This document shows, one piece after another, positions 1 through 7,022 of a stretch of 12,724 nt of DNA (the first letter of the stretch is position 1; every line of letters begins with the position of its first letter). The DNA comes from Bacteroidales bacterium. Lineage in GTDB: Bacteria; Bacteroidota; Bacteroidia; Bacteroidales; Bacteroidaceae. The stretch spans positions 1-12,724 of the forward strand of contig SFID01000073.1 in assembly GCA_004555425.1 (NCBI GenBank). Direction: 5' to 3'. The translations under genes were made by a program, and so were the position numbers. Under the pieces are notes generated by a model. That model did no database searches and had not been told where the DNA came from. It saw only the letters and a program-made list of their open reading frames with translations.

Positions 1-292
1 GTGAAACTATAGGCAAAAAATGTGCAGATTTTTGATGCCTATTTTGAACACCCTACCCTGCGGGGCGCACAGACGGCATCATTCCACCCATAATTAGCAG
101 CCAGCCTATCCATTTTTTCGGGCAACAACAACCTAAGTAGTTACCCTTTGAGAGCCTTCTCTTTTGTTTGAAAATCTGCTATCTAGACCTTTCAATCTGA
201 CATTTTGACGAAAAATCGCGTCTCTGATGCAAAAAAAATGGAAAGACGACATTTTTTTGACGCAAAAAAATCACAGTTGTATAATTATTGCT
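1..292. other. AT-rich non-coding upstream region
   Basis: I see no convincing gene here. The only open frame of note, a 71-codon frame on the minus strand at 179-394, has no recognisable protein character and starts in what looks like an untranslated leader. The region is AT-rich in its right half and carries two related A/T-tract motifs, a GACATTTTGACG-type sequence at 199-218 and a longer version at 248-272. The left 180 bases may be the far end of an intergenic region whose other gene lies outside the window. Confidence 0.5.
199..272. repeat. Two imperfect A/T-tract repeats, possible regulator sites
   Basis: Positions 199-218 and 248-272 share the pattern GAC-A-T(n)-GACG-A(n)-TC, with a longer T and A tract in the second copy. 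Between them, an A-tract ending in ATG (231-239) pairs with CATTTTTTT (250-258). The pair lies just upstream of the promoter-like box of the Lrp/AsnC gene. Lrp proteins bind AT-rich, loosely palindromic sites and often control their own gene, so autoregulation is a reasonable inference. No binding evidence exists in the sequence itself. Confidence 0.3.
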
Positions 293-300
293 TAACTTTG
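293..300 (+). promoter_or_regulatory. Bacteroidetes -7 box (TAACTTTG) for the Lrp/AsnC gene
   Basis: TAACTTTG is an exact match to the Bacteroidetes primary-sigma -7 consensus TAnnTTTG. No good TTTG -33 element lies 19-21 bases upstream; the nearest are TTG at 277-279 (too close) and TTTG at 256-259 (too far). A transcript starting near 307 would have a leader of about 125 bases before the ATG at 434. A missing -33 box would fit a promoter that needs an activator. Confidence 0.45.
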
Positions 301-433
301 TCTGCCTTTCTGAACGCTCTGACAATATTTTCGGTGGATTCTCCCTCCTCGTACGGACCTCCATCTGCCAAGTGAGGGCTGCAAAACTAGACAATACAAC
401 ACCTAAAAACTAACATACACGATTGAAAGAATT

Positions 434-1021
434 ATGAAAAAAGTAGATTTGCTGGATCTGAAAATCCTTCAGATTATTACGATGGATGCTCGCGTGCCTT
501 TCAAGGACGTGGCAGAAGCCTGCGGCGTTTCTCGTGCCGCCATCCATCAGCGTGTAATGCGTCTCACGGAAGCTGGTGTCATCACCGGTTCAGGATATAA
601 CGTATTTGCCAAGCAGATTGGCTATAGCACCTGCACGTATGTAGGAATCAAACTGGAGCGCGGTGCCATGTACAAGGGCGTGGCAGCCGAGCTGGAGAAG
701 ATTCGCGAGATTGTGGAGTGCCACTTTACCACCGGCCCCTACAGCATGCTCATCAAGCTCTACTGCCGCGACAATGAGCACCTCATGGAGCTACTCAACA
801 ACCACATCCAGGAGATTCCGGGTGTTGTTTCCACCGAAACGCTCATCTCGCTCGAGCAATCCTTCGCCCGCCAAGTGCCCGTTGTTCTCCCCACGGAGGA
901 GCAGGGTATCTCTTCGCGCAAGGTCAAGGCCCTTATGGAGCGCATGAATAAGGAAAGCGTCATTGTGGACGACCCCGAAGAAACCAGCGAATACATCCTG
1001 AGAAAGCGCAACAACATATAG
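434..1021 (+). CDS. Lrp/AsnC family transcriptional regulator
   Basis: A DNA-binding regulator of the feast/famine (Lrp/AsnC) family, which usually senses an amino acid and forms dimers to octamers. Residues 1-60 form the winged-helix DNA-binding domain: LLDLKILQIITMDAR opens it, and the helix-turn-helix covers about 22-43 (FKDVAEACGVSRAAIHQR). Residues 66-140 fit the RAM ligand-binding domain, with the TGPYSMLIKLY strand and its effector-loop glycine at 101. At 195 residues it is about 35-45 longer than typical Lrp proteins; the extra part is a charged C-terminal tail (about 150-195) ending in a basic RKRNN. The effector cannot be told from sequence. The ATG at 434 gives the standard family N-terminus. 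The stop codon lies inside the left arm of an inverted repeat, so the last residues may have been altered by insertion of that element. Confidence 0.9.
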   Translation: MKKVDLLDLKILQIITMDARVPFKDVAEACGVSRAAIHQRVMRLTEAGVITGSGYNVFAKQIGYSTCTYVGIKLERGAMYKGVAAELEKIREIVECHFTTGPYSMLIKLYCRDNEHLMELLNNHIQEIPGVVSTETLISLEQSFARQVPVVLPTEEQGISSRKVKALMERMNKESVIVDDPEETSEYILRKRNNI

Positions 1022-1109
1022 GTAGATCCTATAAATTAGTTTCAATGGTAGATAGGGTTTCTATGCTACTTGGATGTATTCGCAAGCTAATTTATAGAAC
1101 CTACCTATA
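1017..1109. repeat. 93-base imperfect palindrome with 23-bp arms (MITE-like or terminator-like)
   Basis: The arm at 1017-1039 matches the reverse complement of 1087-1109 at 21 of 23 positions. The 47-base interior holds a second, nested stem: GTAGATAG pairs with CTATGCTAC with one bulge. Both outer ends read TATAGGTAG / CTACCTATA, so a TA target-site duplication is possible. The left arm supplies the TAG stop of the Lrp/AsnC gene. It could be a small non-autonomous mobile element, or an RNA hairpin that ends or stabilises the lrp transcript; there is no T-run after the right arm, which weakens a classical terminator reading. Confidence 0.7.
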
Positions 1110-1148
1110 AGCTGCTAAGTTCACCCCACCTTTTATCCCCGAGAACCT

Positions 1149-1442
1149 ATGTCCCTTTCCTGGCAAGGGTTGCTGCTGGGTGCAGCAACCTTCCTCGTTA
1201 TCGGTGTGTTTCATCCGATAGTCATCTGGACGGAATACTATTTCGGCACACGCCCATGGTGGATTTTTCTTCTCCTCGGCGTGGCGGGAGCCGTGGGTGC
1301 GCTCTTCATCGAAAGCCTTTTCCTGAGTGCGCTCTGCGGCATCGTTGGGTTCTCGTCGCTGTGGACTATCAAGGAACTCTTTGAGCAGCGGGAACGTGTG
1401 CGCAAAGGCTGGTTCCCGCGCAACCCGAAACGAAAATATTGA
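1149..1442 (+). CDS. DUF4491 family small membrane protein
   Basis: A 97-residue inner-membrane protein with about three hydrophobic helices (roughly 6-27, 37-57 and 58-75) and a positively charged C-terminal tail. I recognise it as DUF4491 from the early FHPIVIWTEYYFG motif (residues 21-33) and the closing motif IKELFEQRERVRKGWFPRNP (74-93), both typical of this short Bacteroidales family. The family has no established function. The conserved basic tail probably sits in the cytoplasm. It lies 127 bases after the Lrp/AsnC gene, separated by the palindrome at 1017-1109, and is followed by a 170-base gap, so its place in an operon is uncertain. The length is normal for the family and the start is the only one giving the full first helix. 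Confidence 0.82.
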   Translation: MSLSWQGLLLGAATFLVIGVFHPIVIWTEYYFGTRPWWIFLLLGVAGAVGALFIESLFLSALCGIVGFSSLWTIKELFEQRERVRKGWFPRNPKRKY

Positions 1443-1540
1443 CGCACGTGGGCCAGAACAGCCCCCTTCTATAATATGGCGTGTGCCGTACACCCGATGC
1501 TAGCATGGCAAACGGGGAGCGCGCACGCCCTATATATATA

Positions 1541-1556
1541 GGTAGGAAATCCTACC
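1541..1556. repeat. Short perfect palindrome next to a TA tract
   Basis: GGTAGGAAATCCTACC is a perfect inverted repeat (7-bp arms around AA) preceded by a TATATATATA tract at 1531-1540. It resembles the TATAGGTAG ends of the palindrome at 1017-1109 and is followed by similar words (TAGGGTTTC, CGCAAGC), so it may be a decayed relative of that element. It sits about 57 bases before the start of the C26-M19 gene and could act as an operator or be part of its promoter region; I cannot place a consensus -7 box here. Confidence 0.45.
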
Positions 1557-1612
1557 TTGTCTGTAGGGTTTCCGCAAGCATCATTGCCCACGTGGCATAG
1601 CTTATCATTTCA

Positions 1613-3382
1613 ATGGAAAACTTCAACATCAACTATTCCTACGACGAATTTGTTTCGCACTTCCCCAACCACAAGGTCCATCCGCTGATTGGCATCGTGG
1701 GCAACTTTGGGGAGCAAGGCTGCGAACTGGCCGAGGCGTACTACAAGAGTGTGGAATACGCTGGCGGCATTCCATATATCATCCCGCCTACGGAAAACGT
1801 GGACCTGCTGGCGGGCATCCTCGATCATATTGATGGTCTGGTCATCTCTGGCGGGGCCGACATCAATCCGCTCTACCTTGGCGAAGAGCCTATCGCCGAA
1901 CTCCACGGCATCAACCCCGAGCGCGACTTCATGGAACTTATGCTGGTACGCCTGGCCTACGATCGCGGCATACCGATGCTGGGCATCTGTCGTGGCCTCC
2001 AGGCCATTGTGGCCGCGCTTGGCGGTTCGCTCTATCAGGACCTGGCAACCTGTCTGCCCGGCCAGCACATCCTCAAACACACGCAGCAGGCACCGCGCCA
2101 CACACCGACACACAGCGTGACGGCCGAGCCCGACAGCATCATTGCCAAGGTGCTGGGCGAAACCTTCGCGGTCAATTCGTTCCACCATCAGGGCGTGCGC
2201 GATGCCGGACCCAAGTTGCGCATCACCGCACGCGCCGCCGACGGAGTCGTGGAGGCCGTGGAGAGCAACGAGTTCAAGAGTATCGTTGGCGTGCAGTGGC
2301 ATCCCGAGGCCTTCATCATGAAGGCCAACCGCGTGATGATACCGCTGTTCCAACACTTCACGGGCGAAGCCGACAGTTACCGCCGCGCCCGCGAGGTGCA
2401 CAGCCGCATCCTCACGCTCGACTCGCATTGCGACACACCGATGCACTTCCACAAGGGCATCCACATTGCCCGCCGCTGCCCCGAAGTGTGCGTGGACCTG
2501 CACAAAATGTCCGAGGGCGGGCTCGATGCAGCCGTCATGGCCGCCTACCTGCCCCAGAGCAGTCGCACCGAACAGGCACTCCGGGCCGCCACAGCCTATG
2601 CCGACACACTGCTGGAGCAGATTCGCCAACAGGTGAGAAGCTCGGTGGGCGTGGCCTTGGCACAATCGGCCAAGGGTGTCTATCAGCAGAAGAGCTATGG
2701 CCGCCGTGCCATCCTCTTAGGTATTGAAAACGGCTATGCCATCGGCCGCGACCTCTCCAACATTGAGCGATACCGCCGCGAAGGTGTGGTTTACATCACT
2801 CTCTGCCACAACGGCGACAACGACATCTGCGACTCTGCGCGCAAATCCAACCGCGAGCACGGCGGACTGAGCCAGTTTGGCCGCGAAGTGGTGAAGGAAA
2901 TGAATCGCGTCGGCATGATGATTGACCTCTCTCACGCCAGCGAAGAAACGTTCTACCAGACCCTTGAACTTTCCACCCAGCCCGTCGTCTGCTCCCACTC
3001 CTCCTGTCGCGCCCTCTGCAACCATCCGCGCAACCTGACCGACGACCAGATTCGCGCCATAGCCGAGCGCGATGGTGTGGTGCAGGGCACGTTCTACCCA
3101 GGTTTCCTTGTCGAAAACGGCGAAGCCACCATTGACGATGCTGTGCGCCACCTCCTGCACCTCATCGATGTGGCAGGCATCGACCATGTCGGCATCGGGT
3201 CGGACTTCGACGGCGATGGCGGCGTGCGCGGACTGGCCACAGCGGCCGACTACCTCAACCTGACGCGCCGCCTCCTGGCCGAAGGTATCAACGAGCGTAT
3301 GCTGCGCAAGGTTTGGGGCGGCAATTTCCTCCGCGTTATGAGCCGCGTGCAATACAACACCCTGCAAAATCTCGAAGGCTAG
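1613..3382 (+). CDS. Bifunctional gamma-glutamyl hydrolase (C26) / membrane-type dipeptidase (M19) fusion
   Basis: Residues about 22-250 form a class I glutamine-amidotransferase-like peptidase C26 domain of the PuuD type, which cuts gamma-glutamyl amide bonds. The nucleophile is Cys126 in GICRG, with His230 and Glu232 in WHPE, and the ISGGADINP oxyanion region at 78-86. Residues about 262-589 form a peptidase M19 (renal dipeptidase type) zinc domain. All expected metal ligands are present: His272 and Asp274 (DSHCDTP), bridging Glu372 (GIENG), His441 (DLSH) and His462 (SHSS), plus Asp531 in GSDFDG. There is no signal peptide or membrane segment, so it should be cytoplasmic despite the family name. 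Together the two activities could take gamma-Glu-Cys-Gly or other gamma-glutamyl peptides down to free amino acids. This domain pairing occurs in other Bacteroidales. It heads the 1613-6856 gene run. Confidence 0.9.
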   Translation: MENFNINYSYDEFVSHFPNHKVHPLIGIVGNFGEQGCELAEAYYKSVEYAGGIPYIIPPTENVDLLAGILDHIDGLVISGGADINPLYLGEEPIAELHGINPERDFMELMLVRLAYDRGIPMLGICRGLQAIVAALGGSLYQDLATCLPGQHILKHTQQAPRHTPTHSVTAEPDSIIAKVLGETFAVNSFHHQGVRDAGPKLRITARAADGVVEAVESNEFKSIVGVQWHPEAFIMKANRVMIPLFQHFTGEADSYRRAREVHSRILTLDSHCDTPMHFHKGIHIARRCPEVCVDLHKMSEGGLDAAVMAAYLPQSSRTEQALRAATAYADTLLEQIRQQVRSSVGVALAQSAKGVYQQKSYGRRAILLGIENGYAIGRDLSNIERYRREGVVYITLCHNGDNDICDSARKSNREHGGLSQFGREVVKEMNRVGMMIDLSHASEETFYQTLELSTQPVVCSHSSCRALCNHPRNLTDDQIRAIAERDGVVQGTFYPGFLVENGEATIDDAVRHLLHLIDVAGIDHVGIGSDFDGDGGVRGLATAADYLNLTRRLLAEGINERMLRKVWGGNFLRVMSRVQYNTLQNLEG

Positions 3383-3426
3383 GCACACAAGGCTGCCCAC
3401 ACGCCTATTCTATTCTCCAGCGTCTT

Positions 3427-4428
3427 ATGAAATATCTCAGTATCCTCCTTCTCCTCCTTGTTTCCCTCGCAGCCTGCCAAAGCAAACAGGCCACCGAGAC
3501 CTCAAGCACTGCCGACTCCACGGCTTCCGCCGCTGTGCAAGTACGCTTCGTGCCCGACTCAGCCCTGGCAGACATTCGCCAGCAATGCGCCTTCGGAGCC
3601 CGCGTGCCAGGCAGCGAAGCCCATCGAAAATGCGGCGACTGGATGGTGGCCCGCTTCAAGAGCCTGGGCCTTGAAGTCACCGAGCAAAACGCCACGGTCA
3701 AAGGCTGGGACGGCAAACAGTTGCCCCTGCGCAACATCATCGCTTCCTACCAGCCCGAAGCCGCCAACCGCATAATCATCTGCACCCACTGGGACAGCCG
3801 CCCGTGGTGCGACAACGATGCAGATTCAACCCGCCATCGCGAACCCGTCATGGCCGCCAACGATGGGGCAAGCGGGGTGGCCGTGATGCTTGAAATCATG
3901 CGCCTCCTGCCCGAAATCAAGCCCGCCGTGGGCATTGATTTCATCTGCTTCGACGTGGAGGACTACGGCGCACCCTACTGGGGCGAAGAGGATGCTCCAT
4001 TCGATGGCAGCGACTGGTGTCTGGGTTCGCAATATTGGGCACAGCATCCCCACAAAGCCGACTACACCGCCGAATATGGCATCCTGCTCGACATGGTGGG
4101 CGGCGACGATGCACGCTTCTGCTATGAAGGATTCTCCATGCGCTATGCCCGCGACGTGATGCTCAAGGTATGGACAGCGGCCGAGGTGGCAGGGGCTGGC
4201 GGATACTTCGTGCGCGAAGACGGCACCTATGCACAGGACGACCACCTGCCCCTCAACGAAACGGCCGGCATACCCACAATCGACATCATACCCTATCCCA
4301 GCGGCGACAACGTCAGTTTCTCACGCACCTGGCACACCACGAACGACACTCCCGAGAACATTTCCATCGAAACCCTTCGTGCGGTGGGCCAGACGCTTCT
4401 CCAGGTGCTTGCCACCGAAGGGAAATAA
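3427..4428 (+). CDS. Lipoprotein glutaminyl-peptide cyclotransferase-like M28 family protein
   Basis: A 333-residue zinc enzyme of the M28 fold, most like the type II glutaminyl cyclases of Porphyromonas and Prevotella, which form pyroglutamate at protein N-termini after signal-peptide removal. I chose the ATG at 3427 because it begins a clear lipoprotein signal: MKYLSILLLLLVSLAAC with the LAAC lipobox and Cys17. The open frame extends 38 codons further upstream, but that part overlaps the previous gene and would bury the signal. Key residues: HWDSRPW at 121-127, zinc ligand Asp146 (AANDGASG), the Glu178-Asp179 pair (FDVEDYG), Asp222 (LLDMVGG), DDH at 271-273, and Trp302-His303 (TWHTTND). A serine/threonine-rich linker (about 18-38) joins the lipid anchor to the domain. 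It probably faces the periplasm. A simple M28 aminopeptidase is the alternative, but the DDHLPL and TWHT motifs favour a cyclase. The gap to the previous gene is 44 bases. Confidence 0.85.
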   Translation: MKYLSILLLLLVSLAACQSKQATETSSTADSTASAAVQVRFVPDSALADIRQQCAFGARVPGSEAHRKCGDWMVARFKSLGLEVTEQNATVKGWDGKQLPLRNIIASYQPEAANRIIICTHWDSRPWCDNDADSTRHREPVMAANDGASGVAVMLEIMRLLPEIKPAVGIDFICFDVEDYGAPYWGEEDAPFDGSDWCLGSQYWAQHPHKADYTAEYGILLDMVGGDDARFCYEGFSMRYARDVMLKVWTAAEVAGAGGYFVREDGTYAQDDHLPLNETAGIPTIDIIPYPSGDNVSFSRTWHTTNDTPENISIETLRAVGQTLLQVLATEGK

Positions 4429-4495
4429 TCGTGACCGCACGGCCCATTTCCCTATCTACAACACCTTTTTTCACCCCACAAAAAGCATTCTAGTT

Positions 4496-4915
4496 GTGAC
4501 TATCAACGAAATTCAAGACGAAATCATAGAGGACTTCACCGCCCTCGACGATTGGATGGACCGCTATCAGCTGCTCATCGACCTCGGCGAGGAACAGCCC
4601 GCGCTGCCCGAAGCCGACAAGCAGGACCAAAACCTGATTGACGGTTGCCAAAGCCGCGTGTGGCTCGTGTGCGACCAGAAAGACGGCTTCCTGACCTTCC
4701 GCGCAGAAAGTGATGCTCTGATTGTCAAGGGTATTGCAGCCCTTCTCGTCAAAGTATTGAGCGGACATACAGCGCAGGAAATCCTCGATGCCGACCTCTA
4801 CTTCATCCGCGAAATTGGCCTCAACGAGCACCTGTCGCCGACACGCAGCAACGGGCTCCTGGCAATGGTCAAGCAAATGCGTATGTACGCCCTCGCCTTC
4901 TCCGTCAAGCAGTAA
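4496..4915 (+). CDS. sufE: SufE family Fe-S cluster sulfur acceptor
   Basis: A 139-residue cytoplasmic protein that takes persulfide sulfur from the cysteine desulfurase SufS and passes it to the SUF scaffold. The acceptor is Cys51 in NLIDGCQSRVW, the same position as in the well-studied family members. The segment RAESDALIVKGIAALLVKV (69-87) and the LSPTRSNGLLAMV motif (113-125) are also typical. I assign the start to GTG at 4496: it gives MTINEIQDEI, the usual N-terminus in Bacteroidales, and the upstream in-frame extension to 4229 only overlaps the previous gene in another frame. Length is normal for SufE. It lies 67 bases after the cyclase gene and 57 before the transporter. No sufS, sufB, sufC or sufD is visible in the window, so it stands apart from the main SUF genes here. 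Confidence 0.93.
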   Translation: MTINEIQDEIIEDFTALDDWMDRYQLLIDLGEEQPALPEADKQDQNLIDGCQSRVWLVCDQKDGFLTFRAESDALIVKGIAALLVKVLSGHTAQEILDADLYFIREIGLNEHLSPTRSNGLLAMVKQMRMYALAFSVKQ

Positions 4916-4972
4916 GGCTCCCGTGCATCGCCCGCAGATTCCAAGTACATCTCCTAACACATTCCAATAACC

Positions 4973-6856
4973 ATGCAATTCTTATTTACCCTGTCCGACC
5001 CCATCACGCAGGTCGTGCTGACGCTGCTTATCTTTGCAGTGACGATCGTAGCCTTTATGGCGAGCAAGGTGCGTTCGGACATCATTGCGCTGTGCTGTAC
5101 GGCAGCACTGCTCGTGACCGGCATCGTTTCGCCCAAGGAGGCACTGGCCGGTTTCTCCAATAGCGCCGTTGTCATGATGATTGCCTTGTGCGTTGTCGGC
5201 GGTGCTGTGTTTCAGACGGGCTTGGCCCGCATGATTAGTTCCAAGTTGCTGCGTCTGGCAGGCAACAACGAACTGCGGCTCTACCTGCTCGTGATGCTCG
5301 TGACCGCTGTTGTGGCCGCCTTTGTCAGCAATACGGGTACGGTAGCCCTCTTGCTGCCCATCATCTTGGCTATGTGCAAGACGGCAAATATCAATCCCGC
5401 AAAACTAATGATGCCGCTGGCTTTCGCAAGTTCGCTCGGTGGCGTGCTCACCCTCATTGGTACGCCGCCCAACCTTATCGTGAGCAACTATCTGGCCGAA
5501 GAGGGCAAACCAGAGTTCGCCTTCTTCGATTTCCTGCCCATCGGTCTCGTCTGCCTCGTGGTCGGCACCATTCTCCTCTATCCCCTCTGCAAATTCTTTC
5601 TTGCCAAAAAAGGCAGCGAAGGCATGGAGAAGGGCGAAGAACGCACACTGGCGGGTCTGCTCACGGAGTACCACATCCAGGATCTTGTCTTCCGCCTCAA
5701 GAAAACAGGCCCCCACAGCCTGCTTGAAGGCCGCTCGGTCATTGACCTTGACATCCACCGCCGCTTCGGCGTGACTATCCTCGAGATTCGCCGCGAAGGC
5801 AAAGGCGTATTCGGCAATCAGCAGCAAATCACTATCACACCCGAAACCAAGTTTGAGGCCAACGACATAATCTATGTGCTGGGCGACCCCGACAAGGTGA
5901 GCATCTTTGCGCAGTGTCACGAGTTGGGTATTCTCAAAGAGGAGAACAACGACGAGCATGCCAAGTTGGATTTCTACGATATCGGTTTGGCAGAAACGCT
6001 GATTACTCCCGAGAGTGCGCTCATCAATCGCCCGTTGCGCACCGCCAACTTCAGCGAGCGCTACGGCTTGAAGGTGCTTGCCATCAAGCGCAACGGCCGC
6101 TATATCTTCGACAATTTCCTTGACGAACTCGTCAGACCTGGCGACATGCTCCTGATGCACGGTCCCTGGAAAGGCATCAACAGCCTCTCGAAGAAGACGC
6201 GCGAATGGCTCGTTATCGGACGGCCGGAGAAGATGGCCGAGAGCGTGGCCATCGACTACAAAGCACCGCTCGCAGCCATTATTATGGTTATCATGGTGCT
6301 GATGATGGTATTCGAGAAGCAGATTGGCATTCCCGCGGTCGGCACAGCCATCATCGCAGGTTTGATTATGGTCATCTCGGGCTGCACGCGCAGCGTTGAT
6401 GGTGCCTACAAGATGATTGCATGGGAAGGTATCGTGCTCATTGCGGCCATGATGCCCATGAGTACGGCCCTTCAGAACACGGGTATCTCGAAGTGGGTGG
6501 CTGAAAACCTCGTAGTGGGCCTCCAGAGTTGGGGACCGATAGCCGTGCTCGGCGGTGTGTATCTCGTTACCTCCCTGCTCTCGACCTTTATCAGCAACTC
6601 AGCCACAGCCCTGCTCGTAGCACCGATTGCCTGGGCAGCCGCCGAACAGTTGGGTGTCAATCCGCAGCCTTTCATGATGACTGCTGCCGTGGCCGCCAGC
6701 CTCTGCTTCGCCACGCCGATTTGCACGCCGCCCAACGCGATGGTGATGAACGCGGGCCACTATACCTTCTCCGACTACGTAAAGGTTGGTCTGCCGCTCC
6801 AACTTATCCTTGGCGCTGTTGCTATCTTTACTATCACTCTGCTCTTCCCGCTCTAA
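4973..6856 (+). CDS. SLC13/DASS-type transporter with two internal RCK_C (TrkA-C) domains
   Basis: A 627-residue inner-membrane ion-coupled anion transporter. Two homologous membrane halves flank a soluble insert. The first half (about 11-210) carries the SNT motif at 119-121 and TPPN at 164-167. The second (about 430-627) carries SNS at 541-543 and TPPN at 585-588; these paired hairpin motifs bind sodium and substrate in the family. The insert (about 228-410) contains two RCK_C domains, recognisable by the HRRFGVTILEIRREG and SERYGLKVLAIKRNG strands and the GD-I/M-L repeats (EANDIIYVLGD, RPGDMLLMHG). This architecture is shared by sodium/sulfate-type permeases, but substrate (sulfate, dicarboxylate or another anion) cannot be fixed from sequence. 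The SufE gene next door makes a sulfur compound attractive as inference. It ends 17 bases before a strong terminator and is therefore probably the last gene of the run. Confidence 0.9.
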   Translation: MQFLFTLSDPITQVVLTLLIFAVTIVAFMASKVRSDIIALCCTAALLVTGIVSPKEALAGFSNSAVVMMIALCVVGGAVFQTGLARMISSKLLRLAGNNELRLYLLVMLVTAVVAAFVSNTGTVALLLPIILAMCKTANINPAKLMMPLAFASSLGGVLTLIGTPPNLIVSNYLAEEGKPEFAFFDFLPIGLVCLVVGTILLYPLCKFFLAKKGSEGMEKGEERTLAGLLTEYHIQDLVFRLKKTGPHSLLEGRSVIDLDIHRRFGVTILEIRREGKGVFGNQQQITITPETKFEANDIIYVLGDPDKVSIFAQCHELGILKEENNDEHAKLDFYDIGLAETLITPESALINRPLRTANFSERYGLKVLAIKRNGRYIFDNFLDELVRPGDMLLMHGPWKGINSLSKKTREWLVIGRPEKMAESVAIDYKAPLAAIIMVIMVLMMVFEKQIGIPAVGTAIIAGLIMVISGCTRSVDGAYKMIAWEGIVLIAAMMPMSTALQNTGISKWVAENLVVGLQSWGPIAVLGGVYLVTSLLSTFISNSATALLVAPIAWAAAEQLGVNPQPFMMTAAVAASLCFATPICTPPNAMVMNAGHYTFSDYVKVGLPLQLILGAVAIFTITLLFPL

Positions 6857-6873
6857 TTGGTTCGGGCTTCGGC

Positions 6874-6909
6874 ACCAAAAAAGGCACCGCTTGCGGTGCC
6901 TTTTTTGGT
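6874..6909. terminator. Strong bidirectional intrinsic terminator
   Basis: A perfect 16-bp stem closed by a CTTG tetraloop: ACCAAAAAAGGCACCG.. pairs with ..CGGTGCCTTTTTTGGT. The core GGCACCGC/GCGGTGCC is flanked by six A on the left and six T on the right, so it gives a hairpin plus U-run on either strand. CUUG closed by G-C is a known stable tetraloop. It sits between two converging gene groups, after the transporter gene (stop 6854-6856) and beyond the end of the minus-strand 863-residue gene. Confidence 0.93.
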
Positions 6910-6910
6910 A

Positions 6911-6970
6911 AGAGGAGGGGAGAGGACCTAAGAGGACTTGAGAGGACCTGAGAGGATTTGAGAGGAGAGG
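6911..6970. repeat. 10-bp tandem repeat, six units, purine-rich
   Basis: Six back-to-back units with consensus AGAGGAcyTG: agaggagggg, agaggaccta, agaggacttg, agaggacctg, agaggatttg and agaggagagg. All share AGAGGA; the last four bases vary. The plus strand is almost all purine and stays so to about 6988 (gtgaggaaggaaaggcaatgg). It lies directly after the terminator in the gap between convergent genes. It is non-coding in any plausible frame. Such arrays often change in copy number between strains. Confidence 0.85.
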
Positions 6971-6989
6971 GTGAGGAAGGAAAGGCAAT

Positions 6990-7022
6990 GGCGGCGCGGC
7001 CCCACTAGAGGACCGCGCCGCC
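6990..7022. terminator. GC-rich hairpin downstream of the minus-strand gene
   Basis: GGCGGCGCGG (6990-6999) pairs perfectly with CCGCGCCGCC (7013-7022) around a 13-base loop. On the minus strand it lies 30 bases after the stop of the 863-residue gene. It is followed there by a pyrimidine-rich stretch with few long T runs, so it is either a weak terminator or an RNA-stabilising stem, with the 6874-6909 hairpin as backup. Confidence 0.55.

Noticed and set aside
1..178. Partial gene or tRNA at the left edge
   Set aside because: No extended open frame with protein-like content and no cloverleaf with a T-arm GTTC motif could be found.
1445..1594. CACGTGGGC (1445-1453) and GCCCACGTG (1586-1594) as an inverted-repeat pair framing the region before the C26-M19 gene
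   Set aside because: Nine bases at a spacing of 132, built on the self-palindromic CACGTG, is weak; no TSD or gene between them supports an element.
1610..2665. 351-codon minus-strand frame opposite the C26-M19 gene
   Set aside because: The plus-strand gene has intact catalytic motifs throughout; the minus-strand product is rich in His, Ala and Val without any domain.
3313..3426. Longer start for the M28 glutaminyl cyclase gene
   Set aside because: The extra 38 residues overlap the end of the previous gene and would bury the lipoprotein signal that begins at 3427.
4229..4495. N-terminal extension of the SufE frame
   Set aside because: It overlaps the cyclase gene in another frame and has no SufE similarity; GTG at 4496 gives the normal family N-terminus.
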